NCBI RefSeq assembly: GCF_001540865.1
Contig: NC_033633.1
Coordinates: 7,843,691-7,907,690 of the forward strand
Source of the DNA: Ananas comosus
Taxonomy: Eukaryota > Streptophyta > Magnoliopsida > Poales > Bromeliaceae
Reading direction: 5' to 3'
DNA: 64,000 bases
The notes under the pieces were generated by a model. It saw nothing but the letters and a program-made list of their open reading frames with translations. It did no database searches and was not told the origin of the DNA. This document shows positions 10,513 through 22,800 of the stretch, in pieces. The stretch's first letter is position 1. Every line of letters begins with the position of its first letter. A program made the position numbers and the translations under genes.

Positions 10513-11727
10513 TATATATATTAAAAAATATATAAATATAATATATTTTAATTATATATAGGCTGAGTGAATAATCTGAGTTTAGTTAAAATTGGGCAAA
10601 TATTGTTGGCCCATAAAAATAAACCCAATAGACAAATAAAAGAGCAAAATTTTACTAAATTTATACATTTTTCCTTCCTTTCTTTCTTTCACAGAACTCT
10701 AAATTTTCAATATATTTTTCTCTTTCTCTTTTTTGTCTCTCACCCTAAGCGGCCAAGCCGGAAGCTCTCCAAGTTACCAAGTAACAGCATATGCCTGCCG
10801 TTGCCTAACTTGCTATTAATTGTATGCTTGAGAAAATATACAGAATATTTTTAAAGTAAAAAATTATTATTCATATAAAATTTTAATTTTTGTTATATAT
10901 GATTGGATAGTTTAATCCAATATTTATCTATATAATTTATTTATTTTTGACTGCATAAATGAAAATGAATAATATAGAGATTGAAGACGGAAGAAAAGAT
11001 ATGTGAGGCTGAAAAATTAGATATTCAACTCATAAATTATTTTTTTTCATATTATAATACTATATTTCATATAATTATTTTGTACTTTGAACTATTAGAC
11101 ATATTTTTGTATCAAATTATAGATAATGTTCTATACAAATTAACGTATAATGTTGAGAATTTCAAGCGGCTCGTTTAGGGCTCGAGCTCGCTAGACTTGA
11201 AATTAGGCTCGTTCGAGCTTGGCTCGAATTAATTTCAATCCAAGCTTGAGCTTAAATTTAGGCTCGAAATTAATTTCAAGCCGAATTTGAGCCGAGGTAA
11301 GCTCGCTCGAGCTCGGCTCGTTTCCACCCCTAGCGGTAAACCATTCACCGCTTTTATAGGACTATATCTACAAATAATATTTTAACAGATTTATTTTTAA
11401 AATATAATTTTAGAAGAGAACTATTACACTAAAAGCCCCAACTAGAGCCACTACGGAGTTATTTTAGATGGATCCGATATCATCTTTTTTTTTGTATTTG
11501 TGGAAAGATGTATTATGTATTTGATTGAGAGATATATTAGACTTTTGGATTCAGTTGTATATCTTGTGGATGTCTTTGTATTAGACTATTAGTGGTTTTA
11601 TGTTACTCGCTCTGATAGCCTTATTAGGATTTTATTCTTGCCTTGTGTATGTCGGGAGGTTTGGTATACACGGCGGGTCTGTGCACGCGTCGGGCGGGCT
11701 TCCGCTGCGCCCGGGCGTGACAACAAC

Positions 11728-13502
11728 CCCAAAAAATATTGCAAATCGAAGATCTATTTATTAGGCAAGTCAAAAAAGTTATAATTTATTTTTTTTTGTT
11801 TATCAATATAGAGCAAATTTTTAATTTACATATCCAATCCCTCCGCTTTCACCACAGACATTCATTTTTTCTTCACAAATTATTTTATCAAAATTTGTAG
11901 TACCGCGAAACTTTTGCCAAATTAGGGAAACAAAATCGAACTCAATAAATAAATTTTAAGACACATCAAACATAAAATTTTATTTTTGCGTTAGAAGATT
12001 GAAAATACTGATAAAATTAAAAGTTAAATTAAATTAATTGATACTTAAATTTATTTAATTTATTTGTCATATAATTTATCGCTTAATTTTTTTGATAGAT
12101 CTACTAATTTTTTGAAAAAATTAATTAAAAAATAATTTTTTAAAATAATTTTAAAATTATTTTTTGTATTTTATAAAAGAAAGACTGTAATATGGTTAAA
12201 AGAAAAAAGAAAAAAAAAAGATGTCTTTGCATTTTAAAAATTCTAACCTGTAAAAATTTCTATTCTGCATCAGATATAGTTGTACTTTACATACAAGAAA
12301 GCTTATATTAGAATTATGGTTCTAATTTTAATTTCTTTTTATTTAAGGAATTATTATCAATTAATTACTTTGATTTGTTTTATATTAGAATTCCTATTCA
12401 TACTAGGGTTTCTAAATACTTATAAGTTAAAAACAAGTGGCCAAGCCTTCCTTTTGTTTTCATCAATTAATTTTAGTAAGAAAGAAATATTAGGGTTTTT
12501 ACCTCGCTTGTTCTATTCTCCAATAATGAAGATATTTCTATCACAGTTTCAGCATCCTAATTCCTAAGAACTATGAACGAAAGCAGGCCTGCCTGTAGTG
12601 AAATCCGATAGCACTTATTTGATCCACCATACTTGATGATATGCCTCCTGGATTAATGCATATAGCTTCATCAGTATGAGCTGCCAAGAGATGGTTTTTG
12701 CTAACATGTAGATCTGCGTTGACCTAGAGAAACCGCAACATGATCGAGCGACTAAATTTTCCCACCTTTCCATCTACGATCTCTTGAGCTGGATTTTTCA
12801 AGCAGAAGCAGTTCTTTAACTACTAAAATAGATTAAACTCATTAAAGGGAAAAGGAAAGCAAGAAATCTGTTCGCATTCTTTCATATTAATAAAGAAGCA
12901 ATCCATGGTTCAGTTGAACAAGAACCAAATTGCCTAACAGTCCTCTAGCTATACTCACATGAATCCTGAAGTTGAGAATAATCACATGAATCCTAAAGTT
13001 CAGATTTGGTCTATCCCAATGTGTTCATTTGCACACTGCTCTTCAAAATATTTTGCATATTAGTTTTGCGAAAGAGTATCAAGTAGAGTTTAAGAGTCAT
13101 AGAAACATATAAACTGAATGGTCACGAAAGGCGATCCACTAGAATGCATAAAGATTAGCTAATGGCAAAGAGACTAGCCAGATTGATCTAGGGTTTGTGC
13201 AAGACCAATGCGTCCAAAGAAAAGTTTCAAAAGCCCTATATATTTTTATGTAAAGGAAAAAAATTGCAGCATAATCCTCCAAATACAGAAGTTTAGAAGC
13301 TGACTGGTGCCATGATAAAGGACAGGTGTAATTAGGGCCTTTGCTACAATCGTGAGAAAAAGTAGACCATCAATCAAGTATGATTCTACGTTAGCGTTCC
13401 TAGTGATGGAAGACCATCAGATAAAATAACACACCTTAGAAATAGATTTGCCCTCAGGAGAGGGTGTCTATTATTTATATGAGCATGACTAACGTAGGAG
13501 CG
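11728..13502. other. AT-rich intergenic or intronic DNA, no gene identified
   Basis: Mostly AT-rich. An open frame at 12280-12567 is a composition artefact. A 50-codon minus-strand frame around 12583-12735 follows an AG but matches no family I recognise. If KAPP is intact, this lies in its next intron. Confidence 0.4.
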
Positions 13503-13845
13503 AGGTTTTAAGTGTCCGTCGGTACGGGCCGTATCTATCATGCCGTACCGTGCCAACAAGATACCAGCACGATACAAACCCCATGCCGATGGCACAGCTC
13601 AAAACCCTCTATTCTTTAAATTAGTAAGTAATTTCCTTAATAAAGTTCAAAGGATGTGATAAAAAGACATAATAAATAGTTAGAATATTTTGTTGCTAAA
13701 GAAAATAAATATTTCATGCTATTATGTGTCGGCACACAAGAATTTTTTTAACCGGCACACATAAGCACGGCTCGGCACGCACCGTGCCGTACCGTGCCGG
13801 CAAGTTTCCAGCACGACCACGTGTCACGGCACTTAAATCCTTGTG
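13503..13845. mobile_element. MITE, GGTTTTAAGTG / CACTTAAATCC family
   Basis: The ends are imperfect inverted repeats: GGTTTTAAGTGTCCG at the left and CACGGCACTTAAATCC at the right, each followed inward by 'cgtaccgtgcc' blocks. A noisy second copy with the same interior lies at 27635-27985, and an end fragment at 4538. Confidence 0.6.
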
Positions 13846-14294
13846 GAGTATTTCATATGTATTGTGGATTAGGAAGTAAGTAGATTCCAACAACACAATT
13901 TGAGCAAGGATGCTCATAAATGAAATACTTATGAAATCACAGGTTTCCAACTACTGAATTTAACAAGTTTTCTTAACAAAAGGACCCTCCTGCTAAATGA
14001 GTATTTTTCATATATTGGAGTGTTCATCTAATATCAAAATTACAATAATTATCAAAGTATCACCTTAACTCTAAGCCCACATGGACACCTTTACATAAGA
14101 GGGTTGTCCAGGCAGCGGCAAACATTGATTAAGAACATTTGGATAATCTAGGTACCAAAAACAATAGGTAGCCTCCTAAGCACCCCCTACCCCACTTTGA
14201 TAGTCGCCTAGGCACTTCTTAGGCAATTCATTAAGATTTTCACATCAAGTTCAAATATTTATTAAAGTAAACAATATACTTAGTTCTACTTTCA

Positions 14295-15030
14295 GGCCCC
14301 GTTTGGATCGCAGGATAAGCGGGGATAACGAAAGTTATTCCCGCTATTCCGCCAAACGGGGTGAAATTTGGCCGGGATATTTTATCCCGGTCAAACCTTG
14401 CTATTCCCGGTTATCCCGGAATAGCAAGGGATTTGCTATTCCACCATTTTGGTTTATAAATTTATATTTATTATACATAATTATATCATGTTAATTATTA
14501 AAATATTATTTTTATTACATAATATTATATATTGTATAATATAAATATATTAAATCAAATTAAATTAAATATTAAAATTAATTCAAACTTTAATTCGTAA
14601 CCTTATCGTGATAAGANATAATTTATACTCTCAAAATTAAAGTTTAAAATTTAAATTTAAAATTTTATATTTTATTTTTTTTAAATTTAAATATGATCTT
14701 AAATTTAAAGTTTGAAATTTAAAATTTAAAATTTTGAATTTAAAATTTGAGATTTTAAATTTCAAAGTTAAAATTTTAAATTTAGAAATATAAATTTAAA
14801 AATTTAAAAATTCAAATTCAAATATAATAAGTGGATAATATCATTATTTTTATTTACAAAACCCATTATCTTTCTTATTCCATCTTACCTAACCAAACGC
14901 AATTTTTTTATTCCCAGGAATAACCCAATTTTCATCCAAACGCAAAATTGATCTAATCCCCGCTTATACCTCAATTTATACTTATCCCTGGAATAGCCAC
15001 TTTTTCCTTATCCCCGAACCAAACGATACC
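14295..15030. mobile_element. PIF/Harbinger-like MITE, 3-bp duplication TCA
   Basis: It starts GGCCCCGTTTGGATCG, and its right end, read inward, is GGTATCGTTTGGTTCGG. Both ends continue into GGGATAA motifs. TCA flanks it on both sides (14292-14294 and 15031-15033). The interior is AT-rich, with one unresolved base at 14617. Short duplications and G+TTTGG termini suit PIF/Harbinger-type MITEs. No coding sequence. Confidence 0.6.
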
Positions 15031-15032
15031 TC

Positions 15033-15953
15033 AAAGAACAAAGGTTATGTGATAATAACACAAAAGAATATGATCGATGACAATTAAACAAAACAATGAT
15101 GTGATATCTCTTTCGAAAATTTTATGTGAAACATGAAATTGGACCTTCTGTTGTAACATAGAATTCACACCTATCTTATGTTTTCTCCTCTTTTTTTCAC
15201 TTTTACTGCTGATTTCCAATATTTTCATGAAGAATTAATGAACAAATAGTATAGTAATAAAATATTAAAGGTGGACAGTAAAGTAGTAATAATAATATTA
15301 AAGGTGGACTACATTATATGAAGTTCTTATATTGGGCTATTAAGACAGTTTTCTTTCAATCATTTTGCAAATTATTTTTCAGAAAAAAAAGGTTGTTTAA
15401 ATGACAGCCTAGATCATTAAGCAACCCACCTAAAAGTTTGGGTTTGCCTACGTAATTAGGGGATCCCTCCAGCTAGGGATCCCTCACCACTGAGACAACC
15501 TTGATAGATGTTGATCCTACATTATACCAAAAAATAGTGATACTCTTTTAGACAGTGCAATTAGGTGAAGAGGGATCGGCAGGTGGTTGTCAATGTTATA
15601 ACATATATGCATATTAGAGCAAGTTACCTTTCCTTAAACATATAAATATAAGAACTCATTTGGAACGAAAAAATACACAATATTCAGTAATTTCTTTCAA
15701 AATACCTAGCTCTCTTATTAAGAAGTATACTACAAAGGAAAAAAAAATGAAGATAACACAAGTACGGAAAATATATATATATGTAGGGCCTTTATCATCT
15801 ATAAACCTCTTTGCACATATTTACAACATAAAAATTAAAAATTCAAATCTAGGTCTGGTCTTCGAATTTCTGTAAGATGATGTTAGTGTACAAGTAAATG
15901 TTCGTTGAGGCCCCTAAGCATGATTGATAGTGCAACACATTCTATATACTCAC
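15033..15953. other. Non-coding stretch, nothing identified
   Basis: AT-rich with short open frames and no recognisable protein or repeat. Confidence 0.4.
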
Positions 15954-15978
15954 AGAGGAAAGTACAGCTAGAGCACCC
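15954..15978 (-). pseudogene. Possible remnant of KAPP exon 9
   Basis: 144 bp downstream of exon 8, on the same strand and after TTTCTGGTCAG, lies GGGTGCTCTAGCTGTACTT followed by a GTGAGT donor-like site. It starts in the right phase with Gly-Cys, as expected after exon 8 in this family. The following residues match only if a two-base shift is allowed, and the rest of the phosphatase core does not follow. Chance resemblance is possible. Confidence 0.25.
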
Positions 15979-16122
15979 CTGACCAGAAAGTCTAACACAT
16001 ATTATACAAAATAAATCAGCCAGTTTTTAAAACCTAGAATTGAATTGTGATTGTAATAACAAATTATTTATTAGTTGTATAAAAGCATAACAAAACAAAG
16101 TTCTGAGGATCAAGGAAAATAC

Positions 16123-16258
16123 CTCATACTGATGATTCATTGTTGCTTCTGTTAAACTAAAAGCATCTCTAAGCACATCTGACGCATCAGAACTCAAAAG
16201 AACCCTTTCTTTCCTCTCAGGATTAGACAAAATATTCGCTATATTTTCAGGAAGAATC
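16123..16258 (-). CDS. KAPP: KAPP exon 8, separated from exon 7 by 25.2 kb
   Basis: It follows TTGCCAG. G completes the split lysine codon, then [31 protein letters not shown] and [10 protein letters not shown]. This directly continues the PP2C helix after DGHGG in KAPP proteins. Donor GAG/GTATTT, phase 0. Strand, phase and homology all agree with membership in the same gene despite the distance. Confidence 0.85.
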
Positions 16259-16810
16259 CTGGCAATGAATATACAAAGAGTGGGGATCAGCCAAGCAAAA
16301 GAAACAAGCTATGTTGTGTAAAGTGTAAACATCATCAAGTAAAACAGAAATAAGACCATATAAAAGAAGTATAGAATGATGCCTTCTGTGACAGGTCCAT
16401 AACCAATAAGCCATAACAGTACAATTACAGACAACGAACAAACAACAAACAGCTTATATGGGAATAAAAAAAGATGTCATTCTTCCTTTTCTGCACAAAC
16501 CACACTAAGATAATGCTAAAATGGGAAGAAGCACTTACGTGAGAGAAACAATTGATGTAACTCAATAAAATATAATGAATTCACTCCATTAAATTTTAAA
16601 GATAAAAGAGTCATAACCTGAAGCTTCCTTAAAAAATCTATTACATATTATGAAAGTGTAGTTTGGAATCATACGTGGCGGCATACATGGCACCACCATG
16701 TTCACATGGCCATTTGGGGCACAGGGTGGGGAGTTTGGAATCATACGTGGCGCCACCATGTTCACATGGCCATTTGGGGCACGGTGGGGAGGGAGGGTAT
16801 GAAGCCCCCT

Positions 16811-16869
<59 letters not shown>

Positions 16870-19800
16870 CGCACGCTCGATCTCTTGCTCTCTCACTGTA
16901 AGGAAGTGAATTCTCGAAATCCGAGAGTTGGACTTCGTTTAGATTCGACTTGTTGTCGAGTTGGTAAGGTTCAGAAAGTTCGGATGCTGAGGAAATGCAA
17001 AAAGTGCATTGGGACAGACCCGCGAGAGCAATGAAGTGAATATGCTCAAGTGCAGATTTTTGTGCTCTCGGGGACCGGTCCCTTCCCAGAGGGGACCAGT
17101 CCCCGTAAGCATGTTTTCGGGAAGTTGCTCTCGGGGACCGGTCTCTCTGGGAGGGGACCGGTTCCCGTGAGCTTGTGCGCGAGGATTGCTCTCGGGGACC
17201 GGTCCTCCCTTTGAGGGACCAGTCCCCGTAGCCCGACATGCCCAAGGATGGCTGCTTCATGGTTGCAAAGTTGAGGGGTCTTTCAGCAATTATAGCATGA
17301 GATGAGGGGTTATATAGTATTTCCCCTCTCTCTTTTCTCATTTCCCCTCTCCCACAGTTATATTTTCTCTCCCTCTCTCTCTCTAGAAGAAAAGAAGGAG
17401 AAGAAGAAGAAGAAGAAGGAGAAGGAGACATAGAAGAAGAGGGTCATCTTCTTCATCTCTTTCTCAAGTGGAGCAAGCTTTTGGAGGTAAGCTCTAAACC
17501 CTACAATGGTGGATTTCTAGGGTTTAGCTTTTATACTTTAAAATCGATTTTGTTGGAACCTAATGGTGCTTAATAGTTGATCCTAGCATGGATCTAGGGT
17601 TTTGTTGGTGTAGTTTGCACTAATTGCAAACCTAGGGCACCAAAATGGGTAGTTGAGAAATAATGGGTTTTGATCTCAATTGATTGGTCGTAAACCTAAT
17701 TGCTAGGTATCTAAACGCGTCGGCGAAGACGGTTCGTCGATTCGTCGAGTTGGTGAAGAGATATTGCCAAGCGAAGAACGTATTGGCTTCGTTTCTACTA
17801 TAGGAGCCGAAGTGGCGTGACGAGTTCCATTCCTAGAGTTGTAGCATCGCCTACAAATGGGTGGTGACCATCCCGAAGCAGTTAAGCTGCTCCCTATGTC
17901 TGAGTTTATTATTGATCAAGTTTGCATATTGAGCATGATACATATAGGTGCTAGATGGTTATTGTTTGTTGCTTACACTTGCATGCTAGTGGTAATGTAA
18001 CTTAGTTGATTTAGCCTTTGATCCTAGTATACATGAGAACTATGTGATATAGCTTAAAACCCTATATGTGATGCTGTATGATGAATTGGAACCTAGGTAA
18101 ATAATAGCCTAGTGATAGTGTACAAGCAGTGTATCAAGGACACTTAAATTGATGACGAGTGGCATCTCGTTAATGTAAACCTATGACGGGTGGCATATGA
18201 GAACCTTAGTGTAGCTGAAACACTAGATTGATGAGTATAGAAACCTATGGATTCTATGTTGATGATTCCGTAGTTGGTAGGGTATTCCCGGTTCACAAAG
18301 ATTGGATCGTGCTCACATAGCCTGTCTACGCTTGTAGTGGTCGCTCCCTACAGGCTGCGCACTCCGGAGTATTTGACACTTGAAGGGCAGTCAATAGAAA
18401 TACCTGGACAGTCAGCGAGCTGTCCGCAGGCGGTCTCGGGGGATCGTTCAGCAAGGCTTCTCCCCTATGAGACTCAAAAACGTGAGATTGAGAATGAGTT
18501 TTCGGTTTAGCCGAACGATTGGGTAAGTTGATGAAAAACATTATTGTTGAACATAGTAGTATGGTAGCTGGCCTTACTATTAGTTACATGCATTCATTAT
18601 GTCGGATTGAGGCATAGTTAGATATTCACATTCATACCTGCTTTATTATCGTTGATGCTTTCAATTACGCATATCTATCTATCTTTTCCTCTTCCTATAC
18701 CTGCTTAGACCTAGTAGGGAGATCGGCGGAGTCGGCGGCCGAACTCACTGGGAACTATGAACAATAGTTCTCACCCCACCTTGTTGCAGGTCTGAGTTCG
18801 AGTACTCCAGTTGAGGATCGTGGTAAGGGATTAGCGCCCTAGTGCTGGTAGAAGCCTCCTTTTTGCATTAGACTACCATATATATATTCGAGAGTAGATG
18901 ATGTATAGGTGTGAGGCTATTTTGGAAAATGTAAACCTTATGTTCATGTTTTGGAAGTTAGGTGTAATCAAGTTGTATTAAAAAGGTTGAATGAATGTAA
19001 TAGCTTAGCATCTCTCTTTTATTCACTTGTATGTATCTTACTTGTGATGCTTGCTCTCGATTGTTTAGCACTTGTTGTGCTCTCGCTATTGTTATGTGAT
19101 CGTGTATGTATCCAAGTGTTTCCTGGGAACTTGTTGTACATGATCTCGTCGCTTGAGCCTTGGGCGGACAGGGGAGGTCCTGTCCGTTCGGCGTCTGTTC
19201 GACGCGCCCGAACCGAACCAAATTGGTAACGGGTCTCGGGGCGTGACACTCACATTTTTCGTCAATCTCTTTCGCATCTTTTGTTGTACAACCTACTTTT
19301 TAAGTAATAGATATTATAAAATAAAATTTTAATTCAATACATGCAATCCAAACCATATTAAAAAAAAACTATGTATAAAAAATTACATAATTTAAATTTT
19401 TATAATGAGATTTTAAAAATGCAGTGTATAAAATTTACTTTTAGGCCCAGTGCACAAAATATTTCTCCTCCACCACTCTATCTTTTATTTCTCAACTATA
19501 ACAAATTATTGCTAGCACTCAATTTATTTGTGCATCGTATGCACTAAACTTATTTTTTGAAGATTAATATCATAAAATTAAAATATAATCAGATAGATGC
19601 AATCTACGCTATATAAAAAGTCTATATGCAAAAAATTATAGAGTTTAAATTTAGGGATAATTGCCTATATACCCCTCATACGTTTGAAAATATCCGATTT
19701 ACCCCTACTTTTTTTTTCTTTCTAAAATACCCCTCATATGTTCCACCGTTATTGCAAAATACCCCCGCAGTTATCTCCTGTTAAGTTAACTTGGGTTACA

Positions 19801-22800
19801 CGTGAGTTAAACATCTACCACAGTTAAAAAAAATTAAAATGCCAATTTTGCCCTTAACTTAAGGGCAAATAAGAAATGTTGGTGACGGTAGAGGGGTATA
19901 TTGGAAAAGACCAAAAGTCAAAATACTTTTTATGCCCCTGACTTAAAGGGCAAATAAGAAAGTCAGTAATGGTGGAAGGATATATTTGAAAGGGCAAAAT
20001 AGTAATTTTACAGAGTTAACAGAATTAATTAATAGATTTTAACTCTAGGGGTATATTAGAAATAGATTGGAACGTAAAGAGGGTATTTTCAATATTAGCC
20101 TTAAGAAGGGTAAATCGGAAAGTCGGAAACTTTTCAGGGGTATATAAGCAATTGCCCCTTAAATTTATATAATATGGTTTCGAAAATTTGCGTATAGGAT
20201 GTATTTATGCACAAAACAATTTCGAACCCGCCGATTCCATGGCATATTTTGTCACTCTGACCTGCCGCCGTCACATTCCGTCGCGGGAGCACGGAACCTG
20301 CTGATCGTTGGATTTGCCCGCTTCTTTTTTCTCTCTTTCTCCCTCTCCCACCATGCAACGGTTTTTGGATTTCCTCTCTCTCCTCTCTTACTCTCACATA
20401 TCTATCAATCACTATGTTCATAAAAACTTCTCCCACTCAGGAGGCTTTCCCCCTTTCTCTCTTTCTACAGTCATCTGAAAAATGGCAGTGGCGGATGGAC
20501 ATTAAAATGAGGCAGCAAATACACCTTTTGCTCTAGTAGTATACTCATTTTCTTCTTCTGTCATTGTTGCTTTTGTTATGCCATTTTTCTTCTAATGACT
20601 TTATTGCTATTGTTGCTCATACCAGTTCTTCTTCTTTAGGGCCTGGTTAGTTTGCGTATCCTGTCAAGATTACAGGGTATCCTACAGGATTTTTTTCAGA
20701 TTTCTCTATTTGGTTCATTCGGCAAGTAATACGGTTGCAGTAGTAATGGCGCAAGATAACCCCCAAAATATTACCAGAGAGGGGGGTGAGTATCTTAAAT
20801 TACCGACTACAAGTTATGCTGCAACTAATACAAAATTATAAGATTACCCCTCAGCACACCGAATTGACAAAACTTAAATCTAAAATAAGTTTAAATTTCT
20901 TATTCTCATTATCAATTAAAATATTTAAGTTTGAATTCAAATTTTAAATTTTTTAATTTGAGTTCAATTAATTCAAATTTAAATATAAATTTGAGCTTCA
21001 AATTTAAGTTTAAATTTAAATTTAATTTGAAATTTGAATTAAAATTTTGACTTTGAATTGAATATTTGAATTTGAATTAAAATTTGAACTAAAAAATCTA
21101 AACTCAAAATGAAATATGAATTCACAATTTGATGTCAAATTGTGAATTTGAATGAATTTGAATTTAAAAGTTGAATTATGCAAATATTAAATTTGAATTT
21201 AAAATTTTAATCCAAAAACTAAATTTGAATGATCCAAAAGTAGAATTTGGATGTAAATTTTGAATTCACAATCAAAATTTGAATTTGAACCTTGAATTAA
21301 AAATTGGACTATAAATTTTAAATTTTGAATTTAAAATCTAAATTTAAATTAAATATCTGAATTTAAATTTTAAATTTTGAATTCAATTTTTGAATTGAAA
21401 TTTGAAGCTTGAATTAAAAATAAAAATTTGAAATCAAAGTTTAAACTGAAAACAAGAATTTGAATTTAAAAATTCAAACTTAAAATTTAAATTCAAAACA
21501 TAAATTTAAAGTTTATATTCAAATTTTAAATAAATGTGTATAAGCCTATAAGGTATTTGTGGAGTAGTATAAACTTTATTATTATGATTACCAAAATATA
21601 TAAGATGAACCAAACAAAATAATCTTACATACGTAGTAATCCAACTTTACATTACTGCACTTAGCCAAAAAGAGTAATGCAGCATTAGTAGTAATCTGAA
21701 TCACATATGTCAGATTACTAATTATGTTGAGATAATAAGCAATGCTACATAACATGAACCAAATGGACTCTTAGCTTATTCTTTTATTCTTCTTATGTTT
21801 TTACCACTACTATAAATATAATTTATTATTCTTATTATTTTATCTTTATTCTTTTTTTAGTCCTTATACTTTTATTCTTATGCTTTTACTGCGGCAACTA
21901 CTGCTACTTCTTCAGCTTCTTCTACTTTAATTTTCTTTTTATTCTTAAGTTTTTCCTTTTTTGTTTCTTATTCTTTTACTATTTATTCGTTCTTTAGCTT
22001 CTTTTATTTATTGCTTCTACGAAATCGGCCCGCCATAAAGCGCGAGTGCCTTCAATAATATATATTAAAAATGTTGTTTTCAGTTGTAACATAGAGGTAA
22101 TAACAAGAAACGAATGTCAGAAACAAATGAAGGGTGCATCAAAGACCCTTACCTAGGTAGGGCGCATATATTGGAATAAGGTACTCTGCATAAATTAAAA
22201 TACTAATTCTTATACTTACCCCTAAATAGGGGGCTAGTATCAATTAGAAGAAAATTTCTTCTCTATGACTGCTTGACATGAAGTTTGTATCCTATCAATA
22301 CCAATATGCCATCTGAGGGTTGCATACATCTAATCAAGGGCAAAATGTAAACTTTGCCTATTTAAATGTATGAACATCTTGTTCGGCACATCCTTTGGAC
22401 TGCACACATCTAATCATGTAGAAACCGACAAAATTCAAAAATTAATGAAATTGATTTTTGAATTAAGGAATTTGGAAATTGCATACATCTAATCATGTAG
22501 AAACGGGCAAAATTCAAAAATTAATGAAATTGATTTTTGAATTAAGGAATTTGAAAACTGAATTTTATTTAAATTTTGGTGATTCCGAAGAGAGAATGGC
22601 TAACTTCACGAAACGAAAACGAAATCCAACAAAACTTCACCACTTGAAAGGTTTGACTGTGCCGGAAGTCGTGAAGTCCATTTTCGGATTCGGCGTGGCA
22701 ACAGCCGAAAATGGAGTGAATTTCGAAAATTCACCAAAATTGGAAATTTGAAAATTTCGCAAAAGTCCCTATATTTTATGTAAAGATTTCCGCGATATCT

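Larger units (their letters stand above)
7805..11332. mobile_element. hAT-like element with 8-bp duplication GCGGTAAA
   Basis: It starts TAGGGCTGGCAAATGAGC and ends GGCTCGTTTCCACCCCTA; the ends are imperfect inverted repeats of TAGGGGTGG type. GCGGTAAA flanks it exactly (7797-7804 and 11333-11340). Subterminal sequence is dense in GAGC/GCTCG motifs. The 5' part stops at an unresolved base (7863), and a second copy of the 5' terminus appears at 10076. The interior is other MITEs and AT-rich DNA, with no transposase. Confidence 0.7.
7557..11439. mobile_element. Mutator-like non-autonomous element with 9-bp duplication AACTAGAGC
   Basis: AACTAGAGC occurs at 7548-7556 and 11440-11448 in what is otherwise continuous LTR sequence, so this is an insertion. 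Its roughly 90-bp ends are degenerate inverted repeats, AT-rich and each finishing in a GCGGTGAA...TTCACCGC palindrome. A 9-bp duplication with long terminal repeats is characteristic of Mutator-like elements. Almost all of its interior is the hAT-like insertion at 7805-11332. No transposase was seen. Confidence 0.65.
4781..11722 (+). mobile_element. Solo Ty3 LTR with target duplication ACAAC, split by nested DNA transposons
   Basis: The LTR starts TATAGCACACTGAAC (TG worn to TA) and ends GGGCGTGACA. ACAAC flanks it at 4776-4780 and 11723-11727, so it is a solo LTR. Removing the insertion at 7557-11448 leaves about 3.05 kb. The first 410 bp hold a cluster of GTACCGGTAC palindromes (about 4957-5190). 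A 5' splice-site-like GTG/GTAAGC is at 5306, the conserved hairpin at 7446-7465 and a TTTTGTTTCAG acceptor-like tract ends at 7497. No coding capacity. Confidence 0.85.
16897..19248 (+). mobile_element. Solo LTR of the Tekay-type family, duplication CTCAC
   Basis: It runs from TGTAAGGAAGTGAATTC to GGGGCGTGACA and is 2,352 bp. CTCAC flanks it at 16892-16896 and 19249-19253. The first 40 bases match the ends of the Tekay LTRs at 31915 and 39445. Three tandem units of about 62 bp (starting 17063, 17126 and 17187) each carry two ACC(G/A)GT palindromes. A TATATAG box lies near 17313, a GA-rich leader ends GGAG/GTAAGC (17487), and a hairpin (18752-18770) and TTGTTGCAG (to 18789) follow. No coding sequence. 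Confidence 0.92.

Noticed and set aside
12280..12567. 95-codon hydrophobic plus-strand frame
   Set aside because: Composition artefact of AT-rich DNA, with no promoter, splice context or family match.
12583..12735. 50-codon minus-strand frame after an AG
   Set aside because: No similarity to PP2C or another recognised family, and no donor or partner exon.
13000..13085. Minus-strand EEQCANE-like peptide, reminiscent of a later KAPP segment
   Set aside because: It is preceded by a stop three codons upstream, has no acceptor nearby and continues into non-matching sequence; the match is short enough to be chance.
16589..17431. A 280-codon minus-strand open frame
   Set aside because: It runs through CT/CG microsatellites and the ACCGGT palindrome array of the solo LTR; the protein is low-complexity.
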